This document shows positions 8,146 to 15,855 of a stretch of 64,000 nt of DNA, one piece after another (within the stretch, counting starts at the first letter, position 1; each line of letters opens with the position of its first letter). The stretch comes from Virgisporangium ochraceum. GTDB taxonomy: Bacteria; Actinomycetota; Actinomycetes; Mycobacteriales; Micromonosporaceae. The stretch spans positions 22,952 to 86,951 of the forward strand of contig NZ_BOPH01000125.1 of assembly GCF_016863655.1 (NCBI RefSeq). The letters are read 5' to 3'. Both the position numbers and the translations under genes were made by a program. The notes beneath the pieces are model-generated. The model saw only the letters and a list, made by a program, of their open reading frames with translations. It was not told where the DNA came from and did no database searches.

Positions 8146-8498
8146 GGCCGACCCTCCGCGGGGAGCTCGGACAGGCCGAGCCACAGCTGCTTGAGCGCGT
8201 CGACGACCGTGTCCCACTGGCGTCGCTGCTCGGCCAGCGCGGCCAGTCCCGTCGGGGTGATGCGGTAGTACTTGCGCCGGCGTTCGCCGGCCGCCGCGCG
8301 CCAGGTCGACTCGATGTGGCCGAGCTTCTCCAGCCGGTGAAGCAGGGGGTAGAGCAGCCCTTCGGTCCAGTCGAGCTCGCCGCCGGACAGGTCGTGGATG
8401 CGCCGCAGGATCGCGTAGCCGTAGCTCTCGCCCTCGGCGAGGATGCCCAGCACGATCGGTGTCGCCGAGGCCGCGACCAGGTCCTTGGTGACCTTCAC
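8142..8498 (-). CDS. PadR-family transcriptional regulator
   Basis: The 118-residue protein has the PadR winged helix: IVLGILAEGESYGYAILRRI, then the recognition-helix and wing region DWTEGLLYPLLHRLEKLGHI followed by RRKYYRITPTGLAALAEQ. PadR proteins are dimeric repressors released by ligand or stress. The GTG start at 8498 is preceded by GGAGG. The gene forms a translationally coupled pair with the membrane protein downstream. The short A+T-richer stretch upstream (8531-8557) is where an operator would be expected, but I cannot define a dyad there. Confidence 0.92.
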   Translation of the reverse strand: MKVTKDLVAASATPIVLGILAEGESYGYAILRRIHDLSGGELDWTEGLLYPLLHRLEKLGHIESTWRAAAGERRRKYYRITPTGLAALAEQRRQWDTVVDALKQLWLGLSELPAEGRP

Positions 8499-8537
8499 CG
8501 GGCACCACCTCCGCTCCCGACCCTAGAGCCTCGATGC

Positions 8538-8543
8538 ATAGTA
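8538..8543 (-). promoter_or_regulatory. Weak -10 candidate for the PadR operon
   Basis: The minus strand reads TACTAT in a short A+T-rich island upstream of the PadR ribosome-binding site. No good -35 box is visible. Confidence 0.3.
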
Positions 8544-8546
8544 CAG

Positions 8547-9161
8547 CTAGGTATCCATCGGGGGGACCTCCAGGGGCGCGGTGAACGCGAACGCGGCGTC
8601 GAGCCTGGCGGCGAGCGCCGCGCCGTCGCCGGTGTGCCGGGCGGCCCAGGCGGCGAGCACGGCCGCGAACGCGGTCAGGTCGCGGTGGACCCCCGCCAGC
8701 ATCCCGGTGAGCTCGGCGCGGCTCACCGCGATGTGCGGACCCCCCGCGACCGGGGCGTCGTTGCCGGGTGAACCGGTGTCCTGCCACACGGTGATCCGGT
8801 CGCCGAACGACATCCCGGGCGTCGGGTCGTGGCCGAGCCACGGGGATTCGGGGACGTGGAGGGCGCGCGCCCAGTCGCGCCAGTCCTCCAGGCCGCAGCA
8901 GCAGCCCGGCACGATCTCGATGGTGTCGGTGTCGGCCAGGAGCAGTCCGCCCGGCGCGATGAGGTGCCCGGCGCCGGCGAGCCCGTCGGGTGGGAGGCTG
9001 TTGTAGTCGGCGACGACCGCGACGAACAGCCCGGCCTCGGCGTCGCCGCAGCTGCCGTCGAGGGTGAGCCAGGACCCGGGTTCGGGTGTGGCGACGGTCC
9101 ACGGCACGGGGTTCGGCTCGGTGTACGGCGTTTCCAGAACCGCCCGCAGGGTGATGGCCAC
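8547..9161 (-). CDS. Hypothetical protein
   Basis: The 204-residue soluble protein starts at a GTG at 9161. It has a unit GCCCGLEDWRDWARALHVPE near residue 85 and sections such as SWLTLDGSCGDAEAGLFVAV and DRITVWQDTG. There is no signal peptide or membrane segment. I do not recognise a family. A ligand-binding beta-rich fold is possible but not shown. It is divergent from the RNase HI gene and stops just before the PadR promoter region. Confidence 0.6.
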   Translation of the reverse strand: MAITLRAVLETPYTEPNPVPWTVATPEPGSWLTLDGSCGDAEAGLFVAVVADYNSLPPDGLAGAGHLIAPGGLLLADTDTIEIVPGCCCGLEDWRDWARALHVPESPWLGHDPTPGMSFGDRITVWQDTGSPGNDAPVAGGPHIAVSRAELTGMLAGVHRDLTAFAAVLAAWAARHTGDGAALAARLDAAFAFTAPLEVPPMDT

Positions 9162-9194
9162 CCGTCGATTCTGCGGTGCCGTCGTGGGTCACGG

Positions 9195-9200
9195 TAGGTT
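9195..9200 (+). promoter_or_regulatory. Candidate leaderless -10 of the RNase HI gene
   Basis: TAGGTT, then six bases, then the GTG at 9207. No Shine-Dalgarno sequence is present. Confidence 0.45.
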
Positions 9201-9206
9201 GTGCGG

Positions 9207-9914
9207 GTGAGGGGGCAGGGTGCGAAGCGGGTGCAGATCTGGACCGACGGTGCCTGCAAAGGCAACCCGGGTCCCGGTGGCTGGGGCGCGCTGCTGCGGT
9301 ACGGCGAGGTCGAGAAGGAGCTGTGCGGCGGCGAGGCCACGCCCACGACCAACAACCGGATGGAGCTGACCGCCCCGATCCGGGCGCTGACGGCGCTCAC
9401 CCGCGCGTCCGTCGTCGACCTGCACACCGACAGCACGTACGTCCGCAACGGCATCATGTCGTGGATGGCCGCCTGGAAGCGCAACGGGTGGCGCACGAAG
9501 GACGGCCAGCCGGTCAAGAACGAGGACCTGTGGCGCGAGCTCGAGGCCGCCGTCGCCCGTCACGACGAGGTCGTCTGGCACTGGGTGAAGGGCCACGCCG
9601 GCCACGTGGAGAACGAACGGGCCGACCGGCTCGCCGCCCGCGGCCAGCGCGAGGCCCTGGAGGCCGCCGGCGTCGCGGTGCCCCCGTTGCCCGAGCCGCG
9701 CCGCGCCGCCGTCCCGCGGGCCGACGGAACGGGGTGCGGTGCCACGACGAAGGTCGGCCGACCGTGCCCGAACGGTGCCCGCCCGTCCGGTTTCTGCCAC
9801 GTGCACGACCCCGCCGTCCTCTGCGGGGCCCCGACGAAGCGCGGGACCCCGTGCGGCGTCTCCACCGGCGGCGGCCGCTGCCGGACACACGAGGACGTGC
9901 CGACCACCGTCTGA
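9207..9914 (+). CDS. rnhA: Ribonuclease HI with two C-terminal Cys/His motifs
   Basis: The protein degrades RNA in RNA-DNA hybrids in the cytoplasm. Residues 8-145 are a complete RNase H fold: IWTDGACKGNPGPGGWGALL carries the first catalytic Asp, NNRMELTAPIRAL the Glu, HTDSTYVRNGI the second Asp, and WVKGHAGHVENERADRLA the His and last Asp. The last ~60 residues are unusual. They hold two consecutive motifs, C-x9-C-x9-C-x2-H (CGATTKVGRPC...CHVH) and C-x9-C-x8-C-x2-H (CGAPTKRGTPC...CRTH), which look like small zinc sites. I chose the GTG at 9207 from the -10 spacing; the GTG at 9201 is also possible. The length (235) exceeds the usual ~155 because of the tail. Confidence 0.93.
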   Translation: MRGQGAKRVQIWTDGACKGNPGPGGWGALLRYGEVEKELCGGEATPTTNNRMELTAPIRALTALTRASVVDLHTDSTYVRNGIMSWMAAWKRNGWRTKDGQPVKNEDLWRELEAAVARHDEVVWHWVKGHAGHVENERADRLAARGQREALEAAGVAVPPLPEPRRAAVPRADGTGCGATTKVGRPCPNGARPSGFCHVHDPAVLCGAPTKRGTPCGVSTGGGRCRTHEDVPTTV

Positions 9915-9926
9915 CCTGGCAGTTGC

Positions 9927-9932
9927 TAGAGT
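9927..9932 (+). promoter_or_regulatory. Candidate -10 of the ArsR gene
   Basis: TAGAGT lies 39 bases before the ATG at 9972, leaving a leader with GAGGGGTGG as ribosome-binding site. No convincing -35 box was found. Confidence 0.3.
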
Positions 9933-9971
9933 TCGCACCAGCGATCAGGAAATCCACCGAGGGGTGGCTCT

Positions 9972-10301
9972 ATGCACCGGCCGCTGTACGAGGTCAAGGC
10001 CGAGTTCTTCAAGACGCTCGGTCATCCGGTACGCATCCGCATTCTGGAGCTGCTGTCCGAACGCGACCACTCCGTCGGCGAGATCCTGCCGGAGGTCGCC
10101 GTCGAGGCCGCGAACCTGTCGCAGCACCTCGCGGTGCTCCGCCGCTCGGGGCTGGTCACCTCGCGGAAGACCGGCGCCACGGTCGTGTACGCCCTCACCA
10201 GCCCACAGGTGGCCGACCTGCTCCGCGTGGCCCGGAGCATCCTCACCGAGGTCCTCGACGTGCGGGTCGAACAGCTCTCCGACCTGCGCCCCGGCACCTG
10301 A
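9972..10301 (+). CDS. ArsR-family transcriptional regulator
   Basis: The 109-residue winged helix-turn-helix begins EVKAEFFKTLGHPVRIRILELL, with recognition helix NLSQHLAVLRRSGLVTSRK and a wing GATVVYALTSPQVADLL. There is no CxC motif of the arsenic type and no obvious metal-site cysteines, so it is probably a non-metal ArsR/SmtB member. GAGGGG precedes the ATG at 9972. It converges with the glycosyltransferase gene 18 bp downstream. Its target is not evident; autoregulation is usual in the family. Confidence 0.9.
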   Translation: MHRPLYEVKAEFFKTLGHPVRIRILELLSERDHSVGEILPEVAVEAANLSQHLAVLRRSGLVTSRKTGATVVYALTSPQVADLLRVARSILTEVLDVRVEQLSDLRPGT

Positions 10302-10319
10302 CGGGCCGGTCGTCCCGCG

Positions 10320-11492
10320 TCAGCCGGGTCGGCCCAGGGTGCGCTCCACCGCGTCGGCGGCCGCTGGAACGCCGCCGGCGGCCGTCATCTCCCCGCGCAT
10401 CCAGGCGAGCCGCTCGCGCACGTGTTCGTCGTCGGCCACCCGCTCGACGGCCGTCCACAGTGGATCCGCCGTGATCCGGTCCGGCGCGAGGACCGTGCCG
10501 AGGCCGAGCTCGGCGATCCGGTCGGCGTTCGCCCGCTGTTCGGCCATCTGCGGGACCGCCACCATCGGGACCCCGAAATGCAGGCTCTCCATCGTGCTGC
10601 CCATGCCGGCGTGGGTGACGAACGCCTTCGCGTGGCGCAGCACGGCCAGTTGCGGCACCTGCCGGTGCACCTCCACGTTGGGGGGAACCGCCCCCAGGAC
10701 GCCCGCGTCGACGGTGCCGATCGCCAGAACCACCTGCCAGGGCCGGTCCGCGGCCGACTGCAGCACGGTGCGGTAGAAGTCGGGCCGGTCGTTGTAGGCG
10801 GTGCCGAGCGAGACCAGCGCCACCGGCAGGTCGCCGGACGGCTCCCAGTCGCCCTGGTCGGTCCGGTCGGCGAAGAGCGGTCCGACGAACTCGTACCGGT
10901 CGGTGAAGGTGTCTCCGGCGTACTGGAACGCGCGCGGCAACGCGACCAGCCGGAGCGCGGCGCCGTCCCCCCGCATGAACCCGTCCATCGCGCCGGCGCC
11001 CTCCTTCTGCAGGAAGCGGCTGATGCGTACGGCCATCAGCAGGAAGCGCGGGCTCAAGGGGTTGAACGTCGTGTACTTCTGCGCCATCGACCAGTGCTCG
11101 TTGCCGACGAAGTTGGGCCAGGTCTCCACCGCCGGAACCTGCCAGCGGACCGCGAGGATCCGGCCCCACCAGCACATGGTGCCGTCGTGGACCACCAGGT
11201 CGGGCTTGTCGGCGTCGCTCAGCTGCGCCAGCATCGACTTCGTCTCGGTGAGGACCATGTTCATGGCCCGGGCAAGCTCTTTCCCGTGCATCTGCGGCGT
11301 TTCGACGTCGCGCCCCTCCCAGGTGGAGGTGACGGGGACGACCTCGGCACCGGTCGCGGCGACGCGCTCGGCGTACGTCTTGGTGGTGGCGTAGGTGACC
11401 CGGTGACCGCGTCGCACGAGTTCGGCGGCGAGTCCCAGGGTCGGGTTGACATGTCCGGCAGCGGCGGGGGCGAAGAACGCGACGGTTGCCAT
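10320..11492 (-). CDS. Macrolide-inactivating-type glycosyltransferase
   Basis: The 390-residue GT-B enzyme belongs to the UGT/MGT family: N-terminal FFAPAAAGHVNPTLGLAAEL (acceptor domain), and C-terminal HAGMGSTMESLHFGVPMVAV with PQMAEQRANA (nucleotide-sugar site). It resembles OleI/MgtA-type enzymes, which glucosylate macrolides and so inactivate them. It would act in the cytoplasm on an incoming or self-made compound. No sugar-nucleotide genes are nearby, so UDP-glucose is the likely donor by inference. The ATG at 11492 follows an A+T-rich stretch (TACTTAAATG) with no clear ribosome-binding site. It is 13 kb from the NRPS operon, and any role in self-resistance is speculative. Confidence 0.88.
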   Translation of the reverse strand: MATVAFFAPAAAGHVNPTLGLAAELVRRGHRVTYATTKTYAERVAATGAEVVPVTSTWEGRDVETPQMHGKELARAMNMVLTETKSMLAQLSDADKPDLVVHDGTMCWWGRILAVRWQVPAVETWPNFVGNEHWSMAQKYTTFNPLSPRFLLMAVRISRFLQKEGAGAMDGFMRGDGAALRLVALPRAFQYAGDTFTDRYEFVGPLFADRTDQGDWEPSGDLPVALVSLGTAYNDRPDFYRTVLQSAADRPWQVVLAIGTVDAGVLGAVPPNVEVHRQVPQLAVLRHAKAFVTHAGMGSTMESLHFGVPMVAVPQMAEQRANADRIAELGLGTVLAPDRITADPLWTAVERVADDEHVRERLAWMRGEMTAAGGVPAAADAVERTLGRPG

Positions 11493-11668
11493 ACGGATAC
11501 ATTTAAGTAGATATCGATCGACTCCGCTATCCCTGCCGGCGGGCGGTGCGGACGGCACGGCGAACCGGCGGACGCGTGGGCGCGCTCCCACGGCAGGTCG
11601 CACGCCGGGAGCGGCCCACACCGGCCGCCTGAAGACAGGGGTCGCGGTCTCCGGATAGGGGCCCGCGG

Positions 11669-13693
11669 TCAGCCGAGCAGGTCGGGGCGCCGCCACTCCT
11701 CGCCGAGCACGTGCTGCGCCAGGAACGCGAACACCGTGGAGTACCACACCTTCGCGTGCTGCGGCTTGAGGATCCAGTGGTTCTCGTCCGGGAAGTACAG
11801 GAACCGGTGCGGCGTCGAGCCGTCGGCCGCCGTCGACCGGGAGAGCAGGTCCCACCACAGGCCCAGCGCCTCGCCGACCGGTACCCGGTAGTCCCTGTCG
11901 CCGTGGATGACGAGCATCGGCGTGGTGATCCGGTCGGCGAACAGGTGCGGGGAGTTGGCGGCGACCATGTCCGGCGTCATCTCGCGGACCCAGTACGACG
12001 CCAGGTCCGTGGTCGCCAGCATCTGGTCCAGGTTCCACAGCGCCGCGTGCGTGACGATCGCGGCGAACCGGTCGGTGTGACCGGCGATCCAGTTGGCCAT
12101 GTAGCCGCCGAAGGAGCCGCCCATCGCCGCGGTCCGCGTGGCGTCGATGTCGTCGCGCCGCTCGGCGGCGTCGGTGACCGTCATCAGGTCGGTGTACGGC
12201 GCGGCACCCCAGGCGCCCCAGCCGCGCCGGACGAAGTCGTTGCCGTACCCCGTCGACAGTGCGGGATCGGGCAGCAGCACCGCGTACCCGCGCGCGACGG
12301 CGATCCACCAGTTCCAGCGCCACGACCACGAGTTCCACGACCGCAACGGCCCGCCGTGCACCCACAGCAGCAGGGGAGCGGGCGAGTCCGGGCCGGCGCC
12401 GTGCGGCACCGCGAGCCACGCGCGCAGGGGTGTGCCGTCGGCGGCGGTGGCGGTCACCTCGTCCAGGCGCCCGGGAAGCGGCACGGCCGGCGCCGGACCG
12501 CGCAACGGCTCCACCGTTCCGGTGCCGTCGGCCGCGACCCGCACGGGCGCCGGTGGCGCGTCGACCGCCGCGCGCAACGCGTAGACCCACCGCCCGTCCG
12601 GCGACACCTGGACGTCGCTGTAGGCGCCGTCGTCGGGCGTGAGCCGGGTCGGTTCGCCGGTGGCGGCGTCGACGCGCCACAGCGGCGAGCGTCCGTCGTG
12701 GTCGGCCGCCACGACCAGCGCGGCGCCGTCGGGGGTCCAGCGTGCGGGTGACGGCCAGCGCTCCCACTTGTCCGTCAACGGCTCCACGCGACCGCCGGCG
12801 AGCGGCACGACGCCCATCCACTGGTAGGGAGGGTCCTGCGGGCCGGACCGCTGGTGCACCACGCACGCGACGCGGGCGCCGTCGGGCGAGACGCGGGGGG
12901 CCTCGTACTCGTGGTCGGCGTCGTCGGCGAGGACGCGGCGCTCGCCGCTGTGCACGTCGATCGCCACCAGCGTCCGGCGCTGGACCCCGCCGGGTTCGGC
13001 CACCAGCCACGACGCGACGACGGTGCGGCCGTCGGGCGTCACGTCGAAGTCGCTCCGGTCGAGGGCCGCGCCGACGTGACCGGTGAGGTCGCGCAGCGTC
13101 AGGGTCTCCCCGCCCGCGTCTGCGACGAGCAGGCGCGTGCGGCCGGGGCCGAGGTGGTGGTCCCAGTACCGGATCGGGTAGCCCTCGTGCAGGATCGCCG
13201 TCACCTTCGCCTCGGTGCGCGGGTCCCGGAGCTCCTTGTCGTTGTCCGGGCCGGTCGCCGACGGCAGGAGGTCCGATCCGATGACCACCCGTCCCGACGC
13301 GCTGACCCGGACGCTGCCGACGCCGCTGGACGGGTCCGCGACCACGCGGGCGTCGCCGCCGTCACACGGCTGCAGCCACAGCGCGGTGGGGTCGTCGTCG
13401 GTGTCGCCGTCCGGTGCGGGCCGCGAGGAGGTGAAGAGCAGGTGACCGTCGGGCGTGAACCCCACCGCCGACTCGCCCTTCCCGCTGCGGGTGAGGCGTC
13501 GCGCCGGCCGGTCGCCGTCCGGGTCGACCTCCCACAGGGACGTCACGTACCGGGTCTTCGTGCGGTCGAGGGTCCCCACGCCCACGACCAGGCGGCGCCC
13601 GTCCGGCGACAGCCTGAGCCCGGACACCCTGGGCAGGGCGACGTAGGCGTCGAGGTCGAGGAAGGGCTCACCCGCGGAGGCGTCGGCGATCAT
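11669..13693 (-). CDS. S9-family serine peptidase (acylaminoacyl-peptidase / prolyl oligopeptidase type)
   Basis: The 674-residue protein has an N-terminal beta-propeller with repeated SPDGRxxV-like blades (LSPDGRRLVVGVG, TPDGHLLFTSS, SPDGARVACVV, SPDGRWVYALR). A C-terminal alpha/beta-hydrolase starts near residue 410. The catalytic Ser is in AAMGGSFGGYMANWI, the Asp in IHGDRDYRVPVGEAL and the His in FPDENHWILKPQH. No signal peptide is visible, so it is a cytoplasmic oligopeptidase. It cleaves short peptides or blocked N-termini. A short AAAGG precedes the ATG at 13693. Confidence 0.93.
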   Translation of the reverse strand: MIADASAGEPFLDLDAYVALPRVSGLRLSPDGRRLVVGVGTLDRTKTRYVTSLWEVDPDGDRPARRLTRSGKGESAVGFTPDGHLLFTSSRPAPDGDTDDDPTALWLQPCDGGDARVVADPSSGVGSVRVSASGRVVIGSDLLPSATGPDNDKELRDPRTEAKVTAILHEGYPIRYWDHHLGPGRTRLLVADAGGETLTLRDLTGHVGAALDRSDFDVTPDGRTVVASWLVAEPGGVQRRTLVAIDVHSGERRVLADDADHEYEAPRVSPDGARVACVVHQRSGPQDPPYQWMGVVPLAGGRVEPLTDKWERWPSPARWTPDGAALVVAADHDGRSPLWRVDAATGEPTRLTPDDGAYSDVQVSPDGRWVYALRAAVDAPPAPVRVAADGTGTVEPLRGPAPAVPLPGRLDEVTATAADGTPLRAWLAVPHGAGPDSPAPLLLWVHGGPLRSWNSWSWRWNWWIAVARGYAVLLPDPALSTGYGNDFVRRGWGAWGAAPYTDLMTVTDAAERRDDIDATRTAAMGGSFGGYMANWIAGHTDRFAAIVTHAALWNLDQMLATTDLASYWVREMTPDMVAANSPHLFADRITTPMLVIHGDRDYRVPVGEALGLWWDLLSRSTAADGSTPHRFLYFPDENHWILKPQHAKVWYSTVFAFLAQHVLGEEWRRPDLLG

Positions 13694-13753
13694 GATGCCT
13701 TTCTATCACCGCCGGTGCGGACCGCCGCCCGGCTTCCGACCGGATCCGAACGC

Positions 13754-14190
13754 TCAGGTGCGCCAGCGCGCCAGTGGCCGCCGTTCCGCCTCCACGTAGT
13801 CGGAGCACAGCCGCACGGCACGTTCCCGTAGCGCCGTGAGGTCGGCGTCGGGGCGGTGCCGGGCGCCCCAGATCTCGGCTTCGAGGTCGATCGCGGCCTG
13901 TTCCCACGGTTTCTCCGGACCGCTCAGGTCGCTGTCCTCGCGGTCGATGCGCTGTTCGTAGGCCCGCCGGCCGAGGCCGCGGAAGCCGATGATGGAGCAC
14001 CACGTTTCGTCGTCGAGGCTCAGTACGGTCGGTAGCGACGGCCGCCACCGGAGACGCCGAGGGCAGGCAGCAGGACCTCATCGAACGTCGATCCCCGGTC
14101 CGGCGCCACCCCCTCGAAGGCCGCGATCGCGGCGCTGGCGGCACGGAGTGCTTCAAGATCGCGATCCGCGGAACGAATGCGCGGCTGGGC
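13754..14190 (-). pseudogene. Decayed gene, frameshifted and missing its 5' end
   Basis: Two minus-strand frames look like one protein split by a frameshift. The first, open from 14190 to a TGA at 14020, includes ALRAASAAIAAFEGVAPD and STFDEVLLPALGVSGGGRR. The second, open from 14077 to a TGA at 13754, continues LDDETWCSIIGFRGLGRR, EQAAIDLEAEIWGARHRPDA and LRERAVRLCSDYVEAERR. Neither has a good start. The upstream end of the first piece coincides with the mini-element at 14157-14217, so the element may have displaced the original start. I do not recognise the family. Confidence 0.55.
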
Positions 14191-14217
14191 TCAAGGTTTC
14201 TTCCGCGGAGCGCGATC
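14157..14217. repeat. Structured mini-element, copy 1
   Basis: The 17-base arms 14157-14173 (GATCGCGATCCGCGGAA) and 14201-14217 pair with one mismatch around a 27-base centre that begins CGAA and ends TTTC. The second copy at 14457-14519 has the same layout but different arm sequence. The element coincides with the broken 5' end of the pseudogene. Confidence 0.7.
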
Positions 14218-14456
14218 ATGGGGGCGGGTCGGTCGTGTTGGGCGTAGAGGGTGGCCGATCAGCTGGGGTGGCAGGCCCGAATGGTGGCCGGTGGCCGATC
14301 GTGGAGAGAAGGTGCTGTTGTCACGGGAGTTTCTCGCCACGATCGCGGCCCGACGCGGCTGACAGCCTCCTCGAACCTGTGTGGGATCTGGACGATCGCC
14401 GGAGCCGGGCCGCGAAGGTCACTCACGGTGGCATCGTCCGGGCGACCCGGCATCGG

Positions 14457-14519
14457 TGATCAACTTCTCTGGAACGAACGTGAAGTCACGCTGCACTTTT
14501 CTTCCAGAAAAGTTGATCA
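14457..14519. repeat. Structured mini-element, copy 2
   Basis: Arms 14457-14474 (TGATCAACTTCTCTGGAA) and 14502-14519 (TTCCAGAAAAGTTGATCA) pair at 17 of 18 positions around a 27-base centre. Inside it are two smaller dyads, CGTGA-AG-TCACG and TTTTCT-TCC-AGAAAA. The element is markedly A+T-richer than its surroundings. Confidence 0.8.
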
Positions 14520-14709
14520 TCCCGGAGTGTCAGGTCGTTGAATCCGACCGAACCGGACGCCGATGTTCGGGCGAACCGGCTGCGGCGAGCACCCGGGGTG
14601 ACGCTGCGCGATAGCCGCGTGCGCAAACCCGCCGCCGCCCAGAATCTCAAACCGCCTCTCACACAACGATCACGGCGCCGAGACCTCCGTGCGCAGATCG
14701 CCCGGCGTC

Positions 14710-14715
14710 TAGGAT
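14710..14715 (+). promoter_or_regulatory. Candidate leaderless -10 of the acetyltransferase
   Basis: TAGGAT, then six bases, then the GTG at 14722, without a Shine-Dalgarno sequence. Confidence 0.5.
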
Positions 14716-14721
14716 CCGGTC

Positions 14722-15219
14722 GTGGGACCGGTGACGGTCCGGCCCGCGCGGGTCGGAGACGTGGCGCGGATGGCGCGCGTCAACGTGCGGTGCTGGCAGG
14801 AGACCTACCGCGGTCTCATGCCCGACGCGGTGCTCGACGACCCCGGGTTCGTGGCCGCCCGCGAGCGGTTCTGGACCGTCGCCCTGACCGACGGGCGGTA
14901 CCGCGCGAACCGGGCGGCCGTCGCCGAGCGCGGTGGCGAGCTGGTCGGTATCGCCATGTCGGGCCCGCCCCTCGACGCCGACGCGGCCTGGGACCGGCAG
15001 CTGTACATCCTGTACGTGCTGAAAGCCGACCACGGCACGGGTGCCGGGCCGGCCCTGCTGGAAGCGGTGGTCGATCCAGCCGAGGCGGTCGCGCTGTGGG
15101 TCGCGGATCCCAATCCCCGAGCCCAGGCGTTCTACCGCAGACACGGCTTCGTCGCCGACGGGGCGTCCCAGGTCGACGGCGGCGTCCGCGAGGTCCGCAT
15201 GGTGCGCCGCCCGCGGTAA
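14722..15219 (+). CDS. GNAT-family N-acetyltransferase
   Basis: The 165-residue single-domain enzyme starts VTVRPARVGDVARMARVNVR, typical of GNAT acetyltransferases of the RimI-like group. ARVNVRCWQETYRGLMPDAV is the substrate-binding N-terminus, LYILYVLKADHGTGAGPALL the acetyl-CoA-binding beta4/alpha3 (here HGTGAG instead of the usual Q/RGxGxG), and PNPRAQAFYRRHGFVADG the C-terminal signature. It transfers acetyl from acetyl-CoA to an amine of an unknown small molecule or protein. The gene appears leaderless and ends at a strong bidirectional hairpin. Confidence 0.92.
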   Translation: MGPVTVRPARVGDVARMARVNVRCWQETYRGLMPDAVLDDPGFVAARERFWTVALTDGRYRANRAAVAERGGELVGIAMSGPPLDADAAWDRQLYILYVLKADHGTGAGPALLEAVVDPAEAVALWVADPNPRAQAFYRRHGFVADGASQVDGGVREVRMVRRPR

Positions 15220-15221
15220 GG

Positions 15222-15264
15222 GCGCGCCCGGCCACCGGTCGGGGGATGCGGTGGCCGGGCGCGC
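15222..15264. terminator. Bidirectional hairpin terminator, perfect 15-bp stem
   Basis: GCGCGCCCGGCCACC (15222-15236) pairs exactly with 15250-15264 around a 13-base loop. It lies between the stops of two convergent genes (15219 and 15271). It lacks a U-tract, as many actinomycete terminators do. Confidence 0.8.
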
Positions 15265-15270
15265 GGTCCA

Positions 15271-15783
15271 TCACGGGTCGACGATGCGGAACGTCTGGAA
15301 GTTGTTCCAGTCGCACGGCTGCGTGGTGAACTGCATGTCACCGGTGATCGACGCGGTCAGGCACCGTCCGGTGCTCTTCTGCTGCCACGAGACGAACCCG
15401 CCGCCCCAGTCGTACTTGCGCCACACCTGGGTGTCGTTGCCCTGCCACGGCCGGGTCACGGCGAGCCACCCGGCGGCGGCCCAGTCGTAGGCGTCGAGGT
15501 ACCGGCCGGTGCTGCGCTGCTGGATCGTGTACGTACCCGGACCCACGTTGGCGACGATCCACTCCTGGGTGAAGTTCGCCTGGTACGAGCGGAGCACGAC
15601 CCGGAAGTCCATGCCCGGGTAGTCGTAGGCGTCGAGCATCATCGGCCCGCTGCCCAGCGTGATCCGTACCCGCTCCGATGACGCCGCGGCGGCCGACGCG
15701 GGCGCGCCGGCACTCGACACCACCGCGGCGGCCACAGCGAGCAGGGCGAGCCCGCGTACGCCGAATCTCTTCAAGGTCTTCAT
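15271..15783 (-). CDS. Secreted ricin-type beta-trefoil lectin protein
   Basis: The 170-residue product begins MKTLKRFGVRGLALLAVAAA and has a signal peptide cleaved near ASA-AAA, so it is exported. The mature part is one beta-trefoil of about 130 residues with repeated carbohydrate-binding strands (YTIQQRSTGRYLDAYD, WQQKSTGRCLTASI, FQTFRIVDP). No catalytic domain is attached. It probably binds polysaccharide outside the cell. GGAGGA seven bases before the ATG at 15783 decides the start over an in-frame ATG five codons earlier. Confidence 0.85.
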   Translation of the reverse strand: MKTLKRFGVRGLALLAVAAAVVSSAGAPASAAAASSERVRITLGSGPMMLDAYDYPGMDFRVVLRSYQANFTQEWIVANVGPGTYTIQQRSTGRYLDAYDWAAAGWLAVTRPWQGNDTQVWRKYDWGGGFVSWQQKSTGRCLTASITGDMQFTTQPCDWNNFQTFRIVDP

Positions 15784-15855
15784 GGGAATGTCCTCCATAG
15801 GTGATCGTGCCCGTGACGGGCACGACGACCAGGGTTCCCGAACGGCCGGCGCCGT

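Larger units (their letters stand above)
14191..14721. other. Non-coding interval with two mini-elements
   Basis: I find no credible gene here. The interval contains the end of mini-element copy 1, a G-rich stretch at about 14220-14310, the whole of copy 2 (14457-14519) and the -10 of the acetyltransferase gene. Short open frames here lack motifs and ribosome-binding sites. Confidence 0.55.

Noticed and set aside
8547..9517. Longer minus frames crossing the RNase HI gene
   Set aside because: They run through the catalytic part of RNase HI on the opposite strand and have no motifs of their own.
13668..14219. A 183-codon minus-strand frame over the pseudogene
   Set aside because: Its translation is Arg/Pro-rich without motifs. 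The two other frames give a much more protein-like sequence, so it is a shadow.
14177..14614. Several short plus-strand frames around the mini-elements
   Set aside because: They overlap each other and the repeats, lack ribosome-binding sites and show no recognisable motif.
15271..15783. Start at the ATG five codons upstream (15798)
   Set aside because: The GGAGGA ribosome-binding site lies between the two ATGs and fits only the start at 15783.
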